Assembly (NCBI GenBank): GCA_003151335.1
Contig: PLXE01000117.1
Coordinates: 116,325-180,324 of the forward strand
Direction: 5' to 3'
DNA length: 64,000 nucleotides
Origin: Acidobacteriaceae bacterium
Lineage (GTDB): Bacteria > Acidobacteriota > Terriglobia > Terriglobales > Acidobacteriaceae
Shown: positions 8,215 to 16,797 of the stretch, in pieces
How positions within the stretch are numbered: position 1 is the first letter of the stretch
Layout: every line of letters starts with the position of its first letter
The notes under the pieces: generated by a model
Told to the model about the DNA's origin: nothing
The model's input: only the letters and a program-made list of their open reading frames with translations
Databases searched by the model: none
Translations under genes and position numbers: made by a program

Positions 8215-9116
8215 CGATCCTCCGCAACGCGTTTAGATGAGGGATTCAGCAAAAGCAGAAAGAAAAACTTGCTACCATTACCGGGCTCGCTCTCGACCCA
8301 TATCTTCCCGCCCGCCGACTGTACCAGACGGCGCGCGATGGCCAACCCCAGCCCATGTCCTTCCGTGCGCACTCCTTTGCGCCTGAGGCGGAAGTACTCA
8401 TCAAAGACTTCCTGCTGGAATTCCGGGGCGATGCCGGGTCCGGTGTCCGACACCGAAATGCGGCAGCAATTGGGCTCATGGATGGTCTGCCGGCGGCGCT
8501 CTACCTCAGGCTGGCGCTCAATCGTCCGCCGCTCCCAGAAGTAGGGTTCCAGGTGCAACCACACCGTTCCCGACGAAGGCGTGTACTTCAGGGCGTTGTC
8601 CAGCAGGTTCGAAACCACGTGCTGCACTTTGTAGTAGTCGAAGGGGAAGCTGCGCAGCCGGTCGTCAGGCAAGAAATAGAACGCGATCACTTTGTCCTGG
8701 AAGCGCTGGGCCCAAACCTCGGCGATCTCGCGGACACAGGCGTTGATGTCACCCACCTCGTACTGCATCTCGAAGCGATCGACTTTAAGAGAAGTGTAGG
8801 TGAGCAAGTTCTGGATGAAATTGGACAGACGCACACCATTGGCCTGCATCTCGGTGAGGACTTCAACTTGCCGTGGATTCAACGGTCCGAGCTTCTGCGC
8901 CAGCAGCAACTGCAGGTAGCCCCCCATGATGGCGAGCGGCGTTTTCAGCTCGTGAGCGGCCGAAGCCAGCGCGTCATGCTCGTCGCCGAACAGCTCCATC
9001 TTGTGCCTTATCGGCGACATCTTCGCCGATGGCATAGGAATGGCGTTCTTCGCTTCCCTAGGCAGCGACAATGGTTTCCCCGTTTCCGCTTTCACATCCC
9101 CCGAAGTCAGTTCCAT
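8211..9116 (-). CDS. Soluble sensor histidine kinase
   Basis: 301 residues from the ATG at 9116; the frame stays open farther upstream but that part is low in coding character. HisKA box ASAAHELKTPLAIMGGY (H55), N box HVVSNLLDNALKYTPSSG, G1 VSDTGPGIAPEF, F box FDEYFRLR, and G2 GHGLGLAIARRL are all intact, so it should be an active kinase. No membrane segment or recognisable sensor domain precedes the dimerisation helix, so input is cytoplasmic or by protein contact. It forms a two-gene operon with the sigma-54 regulator through a 4-bp overlap. Confidence 0.88.
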   Translation of the reverse strand: MELTSGDVKAETGKPLSLPREAKNAIPMPSAKMSPIRHKMELFGDEHDALASAAHELKTPLAIMGGYLQLLLAQKLGPLNPRQVEVLTEMQANGVRLSNFIQNLLTYTSLKVDRFEMQYEVGDINACVREIAEVWAQRFQDKVIAFYFLPDDRLRSFPFDYYKVQHVVSNLLDNALKYTPSSGTVWLHLEPYFWERRTIERQPEVERRRQTIHEPNCCRISVSDTGPGIAPEFQQEVFDEYFRLRRKGVRTEGHGLGLAIARRLVQSAGGKIWVESEPGNGSKFFFLLLLNPSSKRVAEDR

Positions 9117-9458
9117 AACGTATTCTCGACAAGAATGGCCACAGAGTTTAGCGTTGTCCAGTCCTCGGGGGATAGAGTAGAAGCACTCTACAAGGGGGAG
9201 ACCTGATCTTACCGCAATCGGGCCAGTTGTCAATAAAATTTCCCATGAATTTGCGCAATAGCGCAAGAAAGTTACCTTTTTGGGAAACGATTCGCAGTTC
9301 ATGGAGGCATTCTTCTTCTCTCGAACCGCAATAGATTGCAATATGAACTGCTCGGGTGACCTGTTCATTCTTGGATATGTATAAGAAAACGAAAGGTTTC
9401 ATGGGTGCGAAGTTTGGCCGTTCAGGTGCGTACTAGTACAAGATAACAGGAGATAGAC
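9117..9458. other. Divergent intergenic region between kinase operon and PilZ gene
   Basis: 342 bp, more AT-rich than its neighbours, holding the promoters for both directions. Visible structure: a perfect inverted repeat TTGCGC-AATA-GCGCAA at 9251-9266, a smaller one TAGAGT-N6-ACTCTA near 9174-9191, and a weak -24/-12-like site near 9413. Frames here look non-coding. Confidence 0.5.
9413..9429 (+). promoter_or_regulatory. Possible weak sigma-54 (-24/-12) promoter upstream of PilZ gene
   Basis: TTTGGCCGTTCAGGTGC has GG and GC separated by exactly 10 bp and a TGGC at -24, but the -12 element (GGTGC) departs from TTGC. It sits 30 bp before the GTG start with an RBS between. Chance matches at this level are common, so it is suggestive only because two sigma-54 activators flank it. 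Confidence 0.25.
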
Positions 9459-9848
9459 GTGCGTCGAACCGCATCCGTCGCCGAGCGCCGCGACTGGGAC
9501 CGGCTGCCTATCTCAATCCCATTCTTTGTTCGCGGAAGCAACGCTGACGGCGAAGAGTTCTTGGAGTTCGCTACCGCCCTGAATCTGTCTGCAGGCGGCC
9601 TGCTACTGGCAGCCCGGCGTTACCTTGAGCCCGGCACCCACATCTCCCTGGAAATTCCTGTCACTCTGCTGAACAAGGCTAACCTCCCACGGTCCGTGTC
9701 CCTGCTGCACGCTACCGTGCTACGCTGCACCCCCGACCGGCAATACTTCCTGCTCGGCCTGCAATTCGAAGAGCCTCTGCTGGACCAGCAGCCGGGGGTG
9801 GAGGCAGCCAAGTCCCGCTCCGCAGGGAAAGAGAGTTCCTCCAAGTGA
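9459..9848 (+). CDS. PilZ-domain c-di-GMP receptor
   Basis: 129 residues starting at GTG, with AGGAGATAGAC just upstream. The N-terminal RRDWDRLP matches the PilZ RxxxR motif, and NLSAGGLLL matches the D/NxSxxG motif, the two elements that wrap a c-di-GMP dimer; the intervening beta strands fit a lone PilZ barrel. Such proteins often couple c-di-GMP to polysaccharide synthesis or motility. Its place between the kinase/regulator pair and the EPS activator suggests it feeds c-di-GMP into EPS control or synthesis (inference). A short Ser/Lys tail follows the domain. Confidence 0.85.
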   Translation: MRRTASVAERRDWDRLPISIPFFVRGSNADGEEFLEFATALNLSAGGLLLAARRYLEPGTHISLEIPVTLLNKANLPRSVSLLHATVLRCTPDRQYFLLGLQFEEPLLDQQPGVEAAKSRSAGKESSSK

Positions 9849-9990
9849 AAATATTTTCACACTCTCGAGCGCAAGATATTTCTTTTTAGCCCCTTCTGAA
9901 TTATTTTCGAGACAACTCCTGCATATATAAGTTAGAGTAAATAAACCATATTAAAGACAAAGTGCGCATTGTTTTGCGGTGTGCACGAGC

Positions 9991-10007
9991 TTGGCGCAAG
10001 AAATGCA
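9991..10007 (+). promoter_or_regulatory. Probable sigma-54 (-24/-12) promoter of the EPS activator gene
   Basis: TTGGCGCAAGAAATGCA matches the sigma-54 consensus well: TGGC at -24, TGCA at -12, and exactly 10 bp between GG and GC. The predicted transcript start is near 10018, ~38 bp before the chosen ATG at 10056. The upstream DNA (9850-9960) is AT-rich, which fits an activator-binding and looping region. Autoactivation by the gene product, or activation by the 6820-8214 regulator, are both possible. Confidence 0.5.
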
Positions 10008-10055
10008 ATTCATTGGTACGCCGATATCTTCTTATTTATGACGCGAGGACACGTG

Positions 10056-11114
10056 ATGCCATTGCTGGCAGGCTCAAACAACGAAGGCGCGCTCACGGTC
10101 CAACAGCTTCCACCCGAACCAGTGATCTTTGGCCAGACACCCGCGATGCGCGATGTCCGGCAAAAGCTGGAGCGAGTGGCTGGCGCCAATCTTTCCGTGC
10201 TGATCTCGGGCGAAAGCGGTACCGGGAAAGACATCATCGCCAGGCTCTTGCACCTGTATTCGCCGTGGGCGAATGGCCCTTTCGTCAAGGTGAATTGTCC
10301 GGCAATTCCGGGAACCTTGCTGGAAAGCGAACTGTTCGGTTACGAAAAAGGCGCCTTCACCGGGGCCTACAATCCCAAGCCTGGCCGGGTGGAAATGGCG
10401 CACCGGGGCACTCTGTTTCTGGACGAAATCGCGGAACTGGATGCGGTGTTGCAGGCCAAGCTTCTGCAACTGCTGCAAGACGGGCAGTTCAGCCGGATTG
10501 GCGCGCAGGAAGACAAGAAGGTCGAGGTGCGGGTGGTGTGCGCTACCAACCGGGAAATACACGAGGAGATCGAGCGTGGAAACTTCCGGCCCGACCTGTT
10601 TTACCGCATAGCCACCATGACGATTCATTTGCCGCCGCTGCGCGAGCGGGCCATCGATCTGCCGGTCATCAGCGATTACCTGCTGCAGTACTACAACGAG
10701 AAGCTCAATGGCCGGGTGATGATGGTGCGCCCCGCCCTGATGGCCAAAATGCAGCGTTATTCATGGCCGGGCAACATCCGCCAACTGGAGAACTTGATCA
10801 AGCGCTACGTGGTCATGGGCACGGAAGATGTTATCTTAAGCGAATTGCTGCAGCCCAATGAGCGCGATGCGGTCACCACGCTGATGCTGGATGGACCGGT
10901 TTCACTCAAGAAGTTGACCCGGCAGACCGTCCGCAAATTGGAAGCGCGTATTATTCTTAATGCACTTCATGCTAATAACTGGAACCGAAAGAAGGCGGCG
11001 CGCTCGCTCGATATCAGCTATCGCGCCTTGCTCTACAAGCTCAAGGAAGTAGGGATCCCGCAACGGCGCTCCAGCTCCGCGAGCAAACACGAAGAGGATG
11101 ATAAGGCCGAGTAA
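10056..11114 (+). CDS. Sigma-54 enhancer-binding activator lacking a receiver domain
   Basis: 352 residues. The start at 10056 has GAGGACACGTG as RBS; longer frames to 9969 would run through the -24/-12 promoter. Only ~25 residues precede the AAA+ domain, which has Walker A GESGTGKD (52-59), GAFTGA (99-104), Walker B LFLDEI and the R-finger region FRPDLFYRI. The C-terminus has a Fis-type HTH ([20 protein letters not shown]) closely resembling that of the 6820-8214 regulator. With no receiver or sensor domain, activity is probably set by its level or by a partner, as with PspF. The EPS export operon starts 19 bp downstream. Confidence 0.9.
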   Translation: MPLLAGSNNEGALTVQQLPPEPVIFGQTPAMRDVRQKLERVAGANLSVLISGESGTGKDIIARLLHLYSPWANGPFVKVNCPAIPGTLLESELFGYEKGAFTGAYNPKPGRVEMAHRGTLFLDEIAELDAVLQAKLLQLLQDGQFSRIGAQEDKKVEVRVVCATNREIHEEIERGNFRPDLFYRIATMTIHLPPLRERAIDLPVISDYLLQYYNEKLNGRVMMVRPALMAKMQRYSWPGNIRQLENLIKRYVVMGTEDVILSELLQPNERDAVTTLMLDGPVSLKKLTRQTVRKLEARIILNALHANNWNRKKAARSLDISYRALLYKLKEVGIPQRRSSSASKHEEDDKAE

Positions 11115-11133
11115 TCCGGACCGAGGTGGAGTC

Positions 11134-11850
11134 ATGCATTCGCAAACACGGACATTCGCAAGTCGCGCAACCTTAACCATGATCTTGCTGGTTCTGCTGG
11201 CCGCCTGGGCACACACCGCGCCAGGGCAAAACCCGAGCAGTCCCGCCAGCCCAGATAAACCCGTGATCCCGGCCAGCAACGCGGAGCCTCCCAAGGACGT
11301 GGCCAAGGCCGCGCAACCTGCGGCCGCCGACACGCTTCCCCCACGGGTTGCACAAGTCCGGCCCGACAGCTACATCATCGGCTCCGATGATACGTTGTCA
11401 ATCAATGTCTGGAAAGAGCCCGAGATATCGAAGACGGTCCCGGTTCGACCCGACGGAATGATCTCGCTGCCGTTGTTGGGGGAGATCAAGGCGAAAGGGT
11501 TGACTCCGGTACAACTGGAAGACCAGATCAGCGATTCACTGAAGAAGATTATGTCCGATCCGCAGGTGACCGTGATTGTCACGGCGGTAAATAGCCTGAC
11601 CTTTAACGTCATGGGCCAGGTTAACCGGCCGGGATACTTCCCGATCACTCGCCCCCTCACGGTGCTGGATGCCATAGCGCTCTGCGGCGGCTTTAGGGAT
11701 TTCGCCAAGCAGAAGAAGATCTACGTGCTTCGTACTGGCCCCGATGGGAAGCAGGAACAGCACAAGTTCAACTACAAAGAGGTCATTAAAGGCAAGAATA
11801 TGGCTCAGAACATCGAGCTTCGCCCGCACGACACCTTGGTCGTCCCGTGA
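11134..11850 (+). CDS. Polysaccharide export protein (Wza/SLBB type)
   Basis: 238 residues. Start at 11134 follows a GAGGTGGAG RBS and begins a signal sequence (LTMILLVLLAAWAHTAPGQ). After a Pro/Ala linker comes the Poly_export domain (YIIGSDDTLSINVWKEPEIS ... PVRPDGMISLPLLGEIKAKG) and an SLBB domain (NVMGQVNRPGYFPITRPLTVLDAIALCGGF). It should form or gate the periplasmic/outer-membrane exit channel for EPS. There is no lipobox cysteine, so it differs from Wza lipoproteins; the neighbouring barrel may supply the outer-membrane pore. First gene of the assembly operon. Confidence 0.9.
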   Translation: MHSQTRTFASRATLTMILLVLLAAWAHTAPGQNPSSPASPDKPVIPASNAEPPKDVAKAAQPAAADTLPPRVAQVRPDSYIIGSDDTLSINVWKEPEISKTVPVRPDGMISLPLLGEIKAKGLTPVQLEDQISDSLKKIMSDPQVTVIVTAVNSLTFNVMGQVNRPGYFPITRPLTVLDAIALCGGFRDFAKQKKIYVLRTGPDGKQEQHKFNYKEVIKGKNMAQNIELRPHDTLVVP

Positions 11851-11881
11851 GCGCGAAAAACGCGAAAAAGAGGAGGAGGCT

Positions 11882-13315
11882 ATGAAACGTCAACTCGGTC
11901 TGTCTCTGGTGGTTTTGGCAGTCCTAGCAGTGGCGCCGGCCTGGTCGCAAAGTGGTAGCGACCCGTCCCAGAGCGGTTCTACGGACCAGTCACAAAGCGG
12001 CTCTACGGACCAGTCGCAGAATGGTTCTACGGACCAGTCGCAGCAGTCATCCACTGGCCCCCAAGTGGCTTACACTCATCCCGAACAGCTGCCTCCGTTA
12101 ACGTTGCTGAACGAAGTCACGGCGAACACCGGCATTAGGCTCAATATGACGACTGGACTGATGACCAGTTACAACTCTTATGCCGGCTCGTCCGGTAGTT
12201 ACTGGCAGACCATGGGCTCGTTTACAGGCGGCGTCCACATAACGCAGATTCGTCCCACCTTGATGTGGGATGTTATGTACAATGGCGGAACTACGCTAAG
12301 TGCCCTGTCGACGACGGGTGCTTCTACTTACACATCACTGAATCAGGACGGGGGCGCCAGAATCCTCTGGCAATTTGCCAAGCGCTGGCAGTTGGCGGTG
12401 AACGATAACTACATTTCCACCAACGACCCGTTCACCCCATACTTGACCATTGAAGGTGTGCCCACTTTTAACAACCCCAATCCCGTCATCTACATACCTC
12501 TGGCCATCACCGAAGCGAACGTGGGTTCGGTTAATCTGACCTATCAGATGGGCCCGCACGATAGCCTTAATTTTACGGGGGGGGAAAGCTTTCAACACTG
12601 GTTCAACAGTAACTTGTCGGCCAACAACTCGTACACGTACTCGGGTGGGAGCAACTATCAACACGACTTCTCGGCCAGGCTCTCCGCTGGCGGCGGCTAT
12701 AGCTTCACCGCTCTGGATTTCGGACATGGTTTAGCGCGCTCCGGAATTCAGGCGGTGTATGGGTTCGCCAGCTATCGTTTGAGCCCGACCATGAGCATTA
12801 GCGGGTTTGCAGGTCCGGAGTACACGGCCAGCAAGGATATTGTTCCAACCTTCTGTTTTCCGGGTTATGGCTGCTTCGGTTATCACGCCGTGCACCAAGC
12901 CCAGTGGGCCGCAGCAGAAGGAGCGACTTTCGGCTGGACGCGGACGCGCAACGCGGTGCGCGTCGGATTCCGGCATCAAAATTCAGATGGCGGTGGTCTC
13001 CTCGGCACGGTACGGCTCTACCAGCTTACCGCCAGTTACCGGCGGGCACTGACCCAGCGCTGGAATTTCTCTGCCGGCATTTCGTACAACGACAGCCTGT
13101 CCATAGCATCGCAATACCACACCAACCAATTTCTTAAAATGACGCAAGGCATGGTGAGCTTGGGTCGGAACATCTCTCAGTCGTGGAATGCAACTATGTA
13201 TTACGCTGTGATTCGCGAGAGTCAGAATTACTACACACCCCAGCCATCAACTCTGGGCACGAATGGCGTCGGAATTAGGCTCCGGTACTCCTGGGGCCAC
13301 TCACTTGGAAGGTGA
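11882..13315 (+). CDS. Outer-membrane beta-barrel protein of the EPS operon
   Basis: 477 residues. Start at 11882 has an AGGAGGAGG RBS and a signal peptide (MKRQLGLSLVVLAVLAVAPAWS). A low-complexity Ser/Gln/Gly/Asp/Thr linker made of three 8-residue repeats follows, then ~400 residues of alternating aromatic/polar strands with turn motifs (YSGGSNYQHDFSARLSAGGGYSF), typical of a transmembrane beta barrel. It is placed between the SLBB export protein and the chain-length protein, the position occupied by a barrel in XrtA-type EPS loci. It most likely forms the outer-membrane exit or scaffold for the polymer. Confidence 0.75.
   Translation: MKRQLGLSLVVLAVLAVAPAWSQSGSDPSQSGSTDQSQSGSTDQSQNGSTDQSQQSSTGPQVAYTHPEQLPPLTLLNEVTANTGIRLNMTTGLMTSYNSYAGSSGSYWQTMGSFTGGVHITQIRPTLMWDVMYNGGTTLSALSTTGASTYTSLNQDGGARILWQFAKRWQLAVNDNYISTNDPFTPYLTIEGVPTFNNPNPVIYIPLAITEANVGSVNLTYQMGPHDSLNFTGGESFQHWFNSNLSANNSYTYSGGSNYQHDFSARLSAGGGYSFTALDFGHGLARSGIQAVYGFASYRLSPTMSISGFAGPEYTASKDIVPTFCFPGYGCFGYHAVHQAQWAAAEGATFGWTRTRNAVRVGFRHQNSDGGGLLGTVRLYQLTASYRRALTQRWNFSAGISYNDSLSIASQYHTNQFLKMTQGMVSLGRNISQSWNATMYYAVIRESQNYYTPQPSTLGTNGVGIRLRYSWGHSLGR
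11972..12043 (+). repeat. Three tandem 24-bp coding repeats
   Basis: Three near-identical 24-bp units (11972-11995, 11996-12019, 12020-12043), each built on GGTTCTACGGACCAGTCGCA, encode the SG/NGSTDQSQ-type linker just after the signal peptide of the barrel protein. The copies differ by only a few bases, so copy number could change by slippage without a frameshift. Confidence 0.85.
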
Positions 13316-13318
13316 TTC

Positions 13319-14881
13319 ATGATGGAAGAACTTGATGATCAGAAGTCAATGCAGGGTGTCGAGGAATACTGGGCGATAGTGGGCCGCCGCAAGTGGTGGA
13401 TTCTGGGACCGCTCTTCTTCGGATGGCTCCTTGTGTTTGCGTCAATTTGGGTCATTCCCGCCAGGTACACCTCGGAAAGCGTGGTGCTGATTGAGCCCCC
13501 CAAAGTCCCGAGTTCTCTGGTGGCGCCAAACGTTCAAGTCGACCTGGCGGACCGGGTACAGAGTGAGAGCCAGCAGGTGCTGAGCCGCACCCGCCTGCTC
13601 GACCTCATCACGAAATTTAAACTCTACCCGAGCTATGCCAATTCGCCTGACGACCAGGTAGAAAAGATGCGCGACGATGTTAAGTTCGAGTTGATCCAAG
13701 CTCCGGCGGCCAACGGAAACCAGGAACTGGTCGCGTTCAAGTTGGCCTATAAGGGCGCCGACCCGGCGAAGGCCCAACAGGTGAACGCCGCCTTGACCTC
13801 GTTCTTCGTTGACGAGAACGTGCGGGCCAGCCAGGAGCAGTCGGAAGCAACCACCCATTTCCTGGATTCGCAAGTGCGGGCGCTGGGGCAGTCGCTGGCC
13901 ACCGAGGAGGCCAAGGTGCGCGCCTATGAGGCCCAGCACGATGGATCATTGCCTCAGCAATTGCAAAGCAATCTCCAGATCCTCAACGGCATTCAATCGC
14001 AGTTACAGGCCGCGCACTCCGCCCATGAGAGGGCCTTGCAGCAGCAGACTTATCTGAACTCGGCGCAGAAACAATACGAAGCTATGGGCGATTCGGCAGA
14101 GGTGCCCAGCAGCCTCGAGAACCAACTGGAAGGCGCGCGCGCCCAATTGGCGGACCTGCAGGCCCGCTACACCGACGACCATCCCGATATCAGGAAACTG
14201 AAGGAAACCATCGCTGGTCTGGAGAAACTGAAGAAGGAACTGGGAGCCGAGGCCAAGGAGAAACTCGAGACCAATAACGCCAGTGAGGCCCAGGTGAAGG
14301 CCATGACGCCGCGGCTGCAACTGCAGAACCAAATCAAGATGAACAAGATGGAGATCCAAACTTCCGCCGAGCAAATCCAGCGTCTCGAACAGGCTGGTCA
14401 GATGTATCAGGCCCGCCTGAATGGGACCCCGGCCGTGGAAGCGGAGATGACCGACATGTTGCGCGATTTTGGCAATATGAAAAAGGAATATCTCGAACTG
14501 CTTTCCAAGACGCAGAACTCAGCGCTGGCCACCAGTCTGGAGAGGCAGCAACAGGGCGCACAGTTCCACGTCATCGATCCGCCCGGTTTGCCGGACAAGC
14601 CTACCTTTCCCGATCGATTCAAGTTTTCGCTGGCGGCAGTCGGCTTCGGCTTGGTGCTTGCGGTGCTGTTCGGATTTGGCTCGGAGGTCCTCGATGATCG
14701 TATCCGCTCCGAACAGGCCCTCAACGAAGCTGTCAGTTTGCCGATCTTGGTAGATATTCCGGCCCTGTCAACGCCAGCGGAAATTCGTGCTGCTCGCTGG
14801 AAGCCGTGGCTGGCGGTGGCGGCCACCGTGGTGGTGGTCATCCTGCTTCCCTCGGGCGTGGCTTACGCCTATTTTTGGTGA
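13319..14881 (+). CDS. Polysaccharide chain-length determinant (Wzz/GNVR family)
   Basis: 520 residues beginning at tandem ATGs. An N-terminal cytoplasmic EEYWAIVGRRKWWILGP segment leads into TM1, then a long periplasmic region rich in Gln/Glu coiled coil (residues ~165-400), and a proline-bearing second membrane segment (KPTFPDRFKFSLAAVGFGLVLAVLFGFGSEVLDDRIRS). A third hydrophobic helix closes the protein (WLAVAATVVVVILLPSGVAYAYF), an addition seen in XrtA-type chain-length proteins. It should set polymer length with the BY-kinase at 15859. The kinase is a separate polypeptide here. Confidence 0.9.
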   Translation: MMEELDDQKSMQGVEEYWAIVGRRKWWILGPLFFGWLLVFASIWVIPARYTSESVVLIEPPKVPSSLVAPNVQVDLADRVQSESQQVLSRTRLLDLITKFKLYPSYANSPDDQVEKMRDDVKFELIQAPAANGNQELVAFKLAYKGADPAKAQQVNAALTSFFVDENVRASQEQSEATTHFLDSQVRALGQSLATEEAKVRAYEAQHDGSLPQQLQSNLQILNGIQSQLQAAHSAHERALQQQTYLNSAQKQYEAMGDSAEVPSSLENQLEGARAQLADLQARYTDDHPDIRKLKETIAGLEKLKKELGAEAKEKLETNNASEAQVKAMTPRLQLQNQIKMNKMEIQTSAEQIQRLEQAGQMYQARLNGTPAVEAEMTDMLRDFGNMKKEYLELLSKTQNSALATSLERQQQGAQFHVIDPPGLPDKPTFPDRFKFSLAAVGFGLVLAVLFGFGSEVLDDRIRSEQALNEAVSLPILVDIPALSTPAEIRAARWKPWLAVAATVVVVILLPSGVAYAYFW

Positions 14882-14887
14882 TCATGC

Positions 14888-15856
14888 ATGTATAAACAAT
14901 TCTTCGGGTTGACGCGCAATCCCTTTGAGATTAGCCCCGACCCGTTCTTTTACCATCCAACGCCGCGTCACAATGAAGCCCTGGCCAACCTGCACTATGG
15001 CGTAGGCCGTAGAAAGGGCTTCATCGTGATCACCGGTGAGGTGGGCACGGGCAAGACCTTGCTGGTGCGTTGCCTGCTCACCGAACTGCGCAAGAACAAC
15101 ATCGCTTTCGGCTACGTCTTCAATCCCTTGCTGCCGGTGGTGGAGTTTTTCCAGTACATCATGGCCGACCTGGGGCTGCCCTACGCCGGGCGCACCAAGA
15201 CGGAGATGCTGCTGGACCTGAACCGTTACCTCATCCAGCGCCACGCCCGCGGCCTGATCACGGCCCTGGTGGTCGATGAGGCGCAGGCTTTGCGGCACGA
15301 ACTGCTGGAGGAGATCCGGCTGTTGACCAATCTGGAAACGTCGCAGCAGAAGTTGTTGCAGATCGTTCTCCTGGGTCAGCCGGAGCTGGAGATGATGCTG
15401 GACTCTCCCGAGCTGCGTCAACTGAAGCAGCGGGTCTCGCTGCGCTGTCAACTGCAGCCGCTGGACGAAGCCCAGACCTGCGCCTATGTGCTGTCCCGCC
15501 TGGAGCGTGCCGGCGGGCAGGCGGAGCCGCCGATTTTCGCCGACGAAGCCTTGCGCAAGCTCTATGAGTATTCCGGCGGGATTCCGCGCATCATCAACAA
15601 TCTTTGTGAGAACTCCATGGTGAACGCCTTTGCCCGTGAACAGCGGACGGTGACTCCCGAGATGATCACGGAAGTGGCCGCGGATTTCCGTCTGACGGGC
15701 CCGTCCCTGCCGGAAGAGGTCCCGCTGCCCGTGGCCGCGCCCGAGGAGAACGGCGAGAGCTTGTTGCGCTCGTTGTTCCGTCTGCTGCGCACCATGGACC
15801 ACCAGACGTTAGAAACTGAAAAAGCCATACCCACCACTGTCGGGAGGAGAATTTAG
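14888..15856 (+). CDS. ExeA/GspA-like AAA+ ATPase of XrtA-type EPS loci
   Basis: 322 residues. The N-terminus MYKQFFGLTRNPFEISPDP is the hallmark of the ExeA-like family; Walker A is GEVGTGKT (50-57) and Walker B LVVDEAQAL (D130-E131), with sensor residues in the ILLGQPELE region. The C-terminus (~285-322) is a short variable tail. In exosortase-linked EPS clusters a homologue sits in this same place between the chain-length and kinase genes; its exact role is unknown, perhaps energising assembly of the envelope-spanning complex. Only a weak RBS precedes the ATG. Confidence 0.88.
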   Translation: MYKQFFGLTRNPFEISPDPFFYHPTPRHNEALANLHYGVGRRKGFIVITGEVGTGKTLLVRCLLTELRKNNIAFGYVFNPLLPVVEFFQYIMADLGLPYAGRTKTEMLLDLNRYLIQRHARGLITALVVDEAQALRHELLEEIRLLTNLETSQQKLLQIVLLGQPELEMMLDSPELRQLKQRVSLRCQLQPLDEAQTCAYVLSRLERAGGQAEPPIFADEALRKLYEYSGGIPRIINNLCENSMVNAFAREQRTVTPEMITEVAADFRLTGPSLPEEVPLPVAAPEENGESLLRSLFRLLRTMDHQTLETEKAIPTTVGRRI

Positions 15857-15858
15857 TC

Positions 15859-16797
15859 ATGAGTCGAGTGTACGAAGCGTTACAGAAGTCCCAGGGTGAA
15901 AAGCCGAGTGCCTCGCCCTTGGTTTCAGGCGGACCAGAAGCGGCGCCTGGCGAAGCCACTGCCGTTGCCGTTGCGGCTGGCGTCCCCCTGGGCACACCCA
16001 CGGATGCGAACTGGCTGAAGGTCCCTGCCGACCGCGTCCTGCACCCCACGCCCACTCCCGAGCAGCGCCTGGTAGCGCTGGCGGAGCCGAATAGTCAGGG
16101 AGCGGAGATGTTCCGGGTGCTGGCGACCCGTCTGGCGCACATGCAGAACAAGCGGCGGCTGCAGAAGCTGCTGATCACCAGTTCGGTGGGCGACGAGGGC
16201 AAGTCGGTGGTGGCGGTCAACCTGGCTCTGACCTTGGCGCGGCGGCACAATGCGCGCACCCTGCTGATCGAAGCCGATCTCCGCCGGCCCAGCGCCAGTA
16301 ATTTGCTGACCAGTTCGCCCTTGCGCGGCATTTCGGATTGGGATGCGGGCAAACTCTCGCTCGAAGATTCGCTGTACCAAATCAGCGACCTGCCGTTGTG
16401 GATCCTCTCGGCCGGCCACGGCATGGAGGAACCGCTGCCGCTTCTGGAATCGGACCGTTTCGCCAAGATGTTGGACACCATCTCGTCGAGCTTCGACTGG
16501 GTGCTACTCGATGCCACACCCATGTTGCCCATGGCCGATGCTACCTCGCTTTCGCGCCTCTGTGATGGCGTGCTGGTGGTGGTGCGCGAAGGGTTTACCC
16601 GGCGTAAGGTCCTGGATAAGGCGCTGGAATCGATCGAGAAGTCCAAACTGCTGGGCGTGGTCTTCAACCAAGCCTCCATGTTGAACATCGATTACGACCG
16701 CTACTACGGCGGCAACCACTCATCCGGAAAGTCAAAGAAGGAAGCTAAGAAACAACCCAATAAGGAAGCGGACAAAGTAACAGCGGCGACGGCATGA
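15859..16797 (+). CDS. BY-type protein tyrosine kinase (CpsD/CapB-like)
   Basis: 312 residues with a GGAGGAG RBS. After a ~90-residue variable linker come Walker A SVGDEGKS (109-116), Walker A' TLLIEADLRRP (134-144) and Walker B FDWVLLDATPM (212-222), the three motifs of bacterial tyrosine kinases. The C-terminal tyrosine cluster is small (IDYDRYYGG) and followed by a Lys-rich tail. It should autophosphorylate and modulate the chain-length protein, forming a split Wzc pair. The stop overlaps the next start by 4 bp (ATGA), implying translational coupling to the initiating transferase. Confidence 0.9.
   Translation: MSRVYEALQKSQGEKPSASPLVSGGPEAAPGEATAVAVAAGVPLGTPTDANWLKVPADRVLHPTPTPEQRLVALAEPNSQGAEMFRVLATRLAHMQNKRRLQKLLITSSVGDEGKSVVAVNLALTLARRHNARTLLIEADLRRPSASNLLTSSPLRGISDWDAGKLSLEDSLYQISDLPLWILSAGHGMEEPLPLLESDRFAKMLDTISSSFDWVLLDATPMLPMADATSLSRLCDGVLVVVREGFTRRKVLDKALESIEKSKLLGVVFNQASMLNIDYDRYYGGNHSSGKSKKEAKKQPNKEADKVTAATA

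Noticed and set aside
7645..8544. 299-residue plus-strand frame
   Set aside because: Shadow of the sigma-54 regulator and kinase; no start signal or motif.
14882..15802. 306-residue minus-strand frame
   Set aside because: Shadow of the ExeA-like ATPase; Gln/His-rich composition typical of antisense frames.
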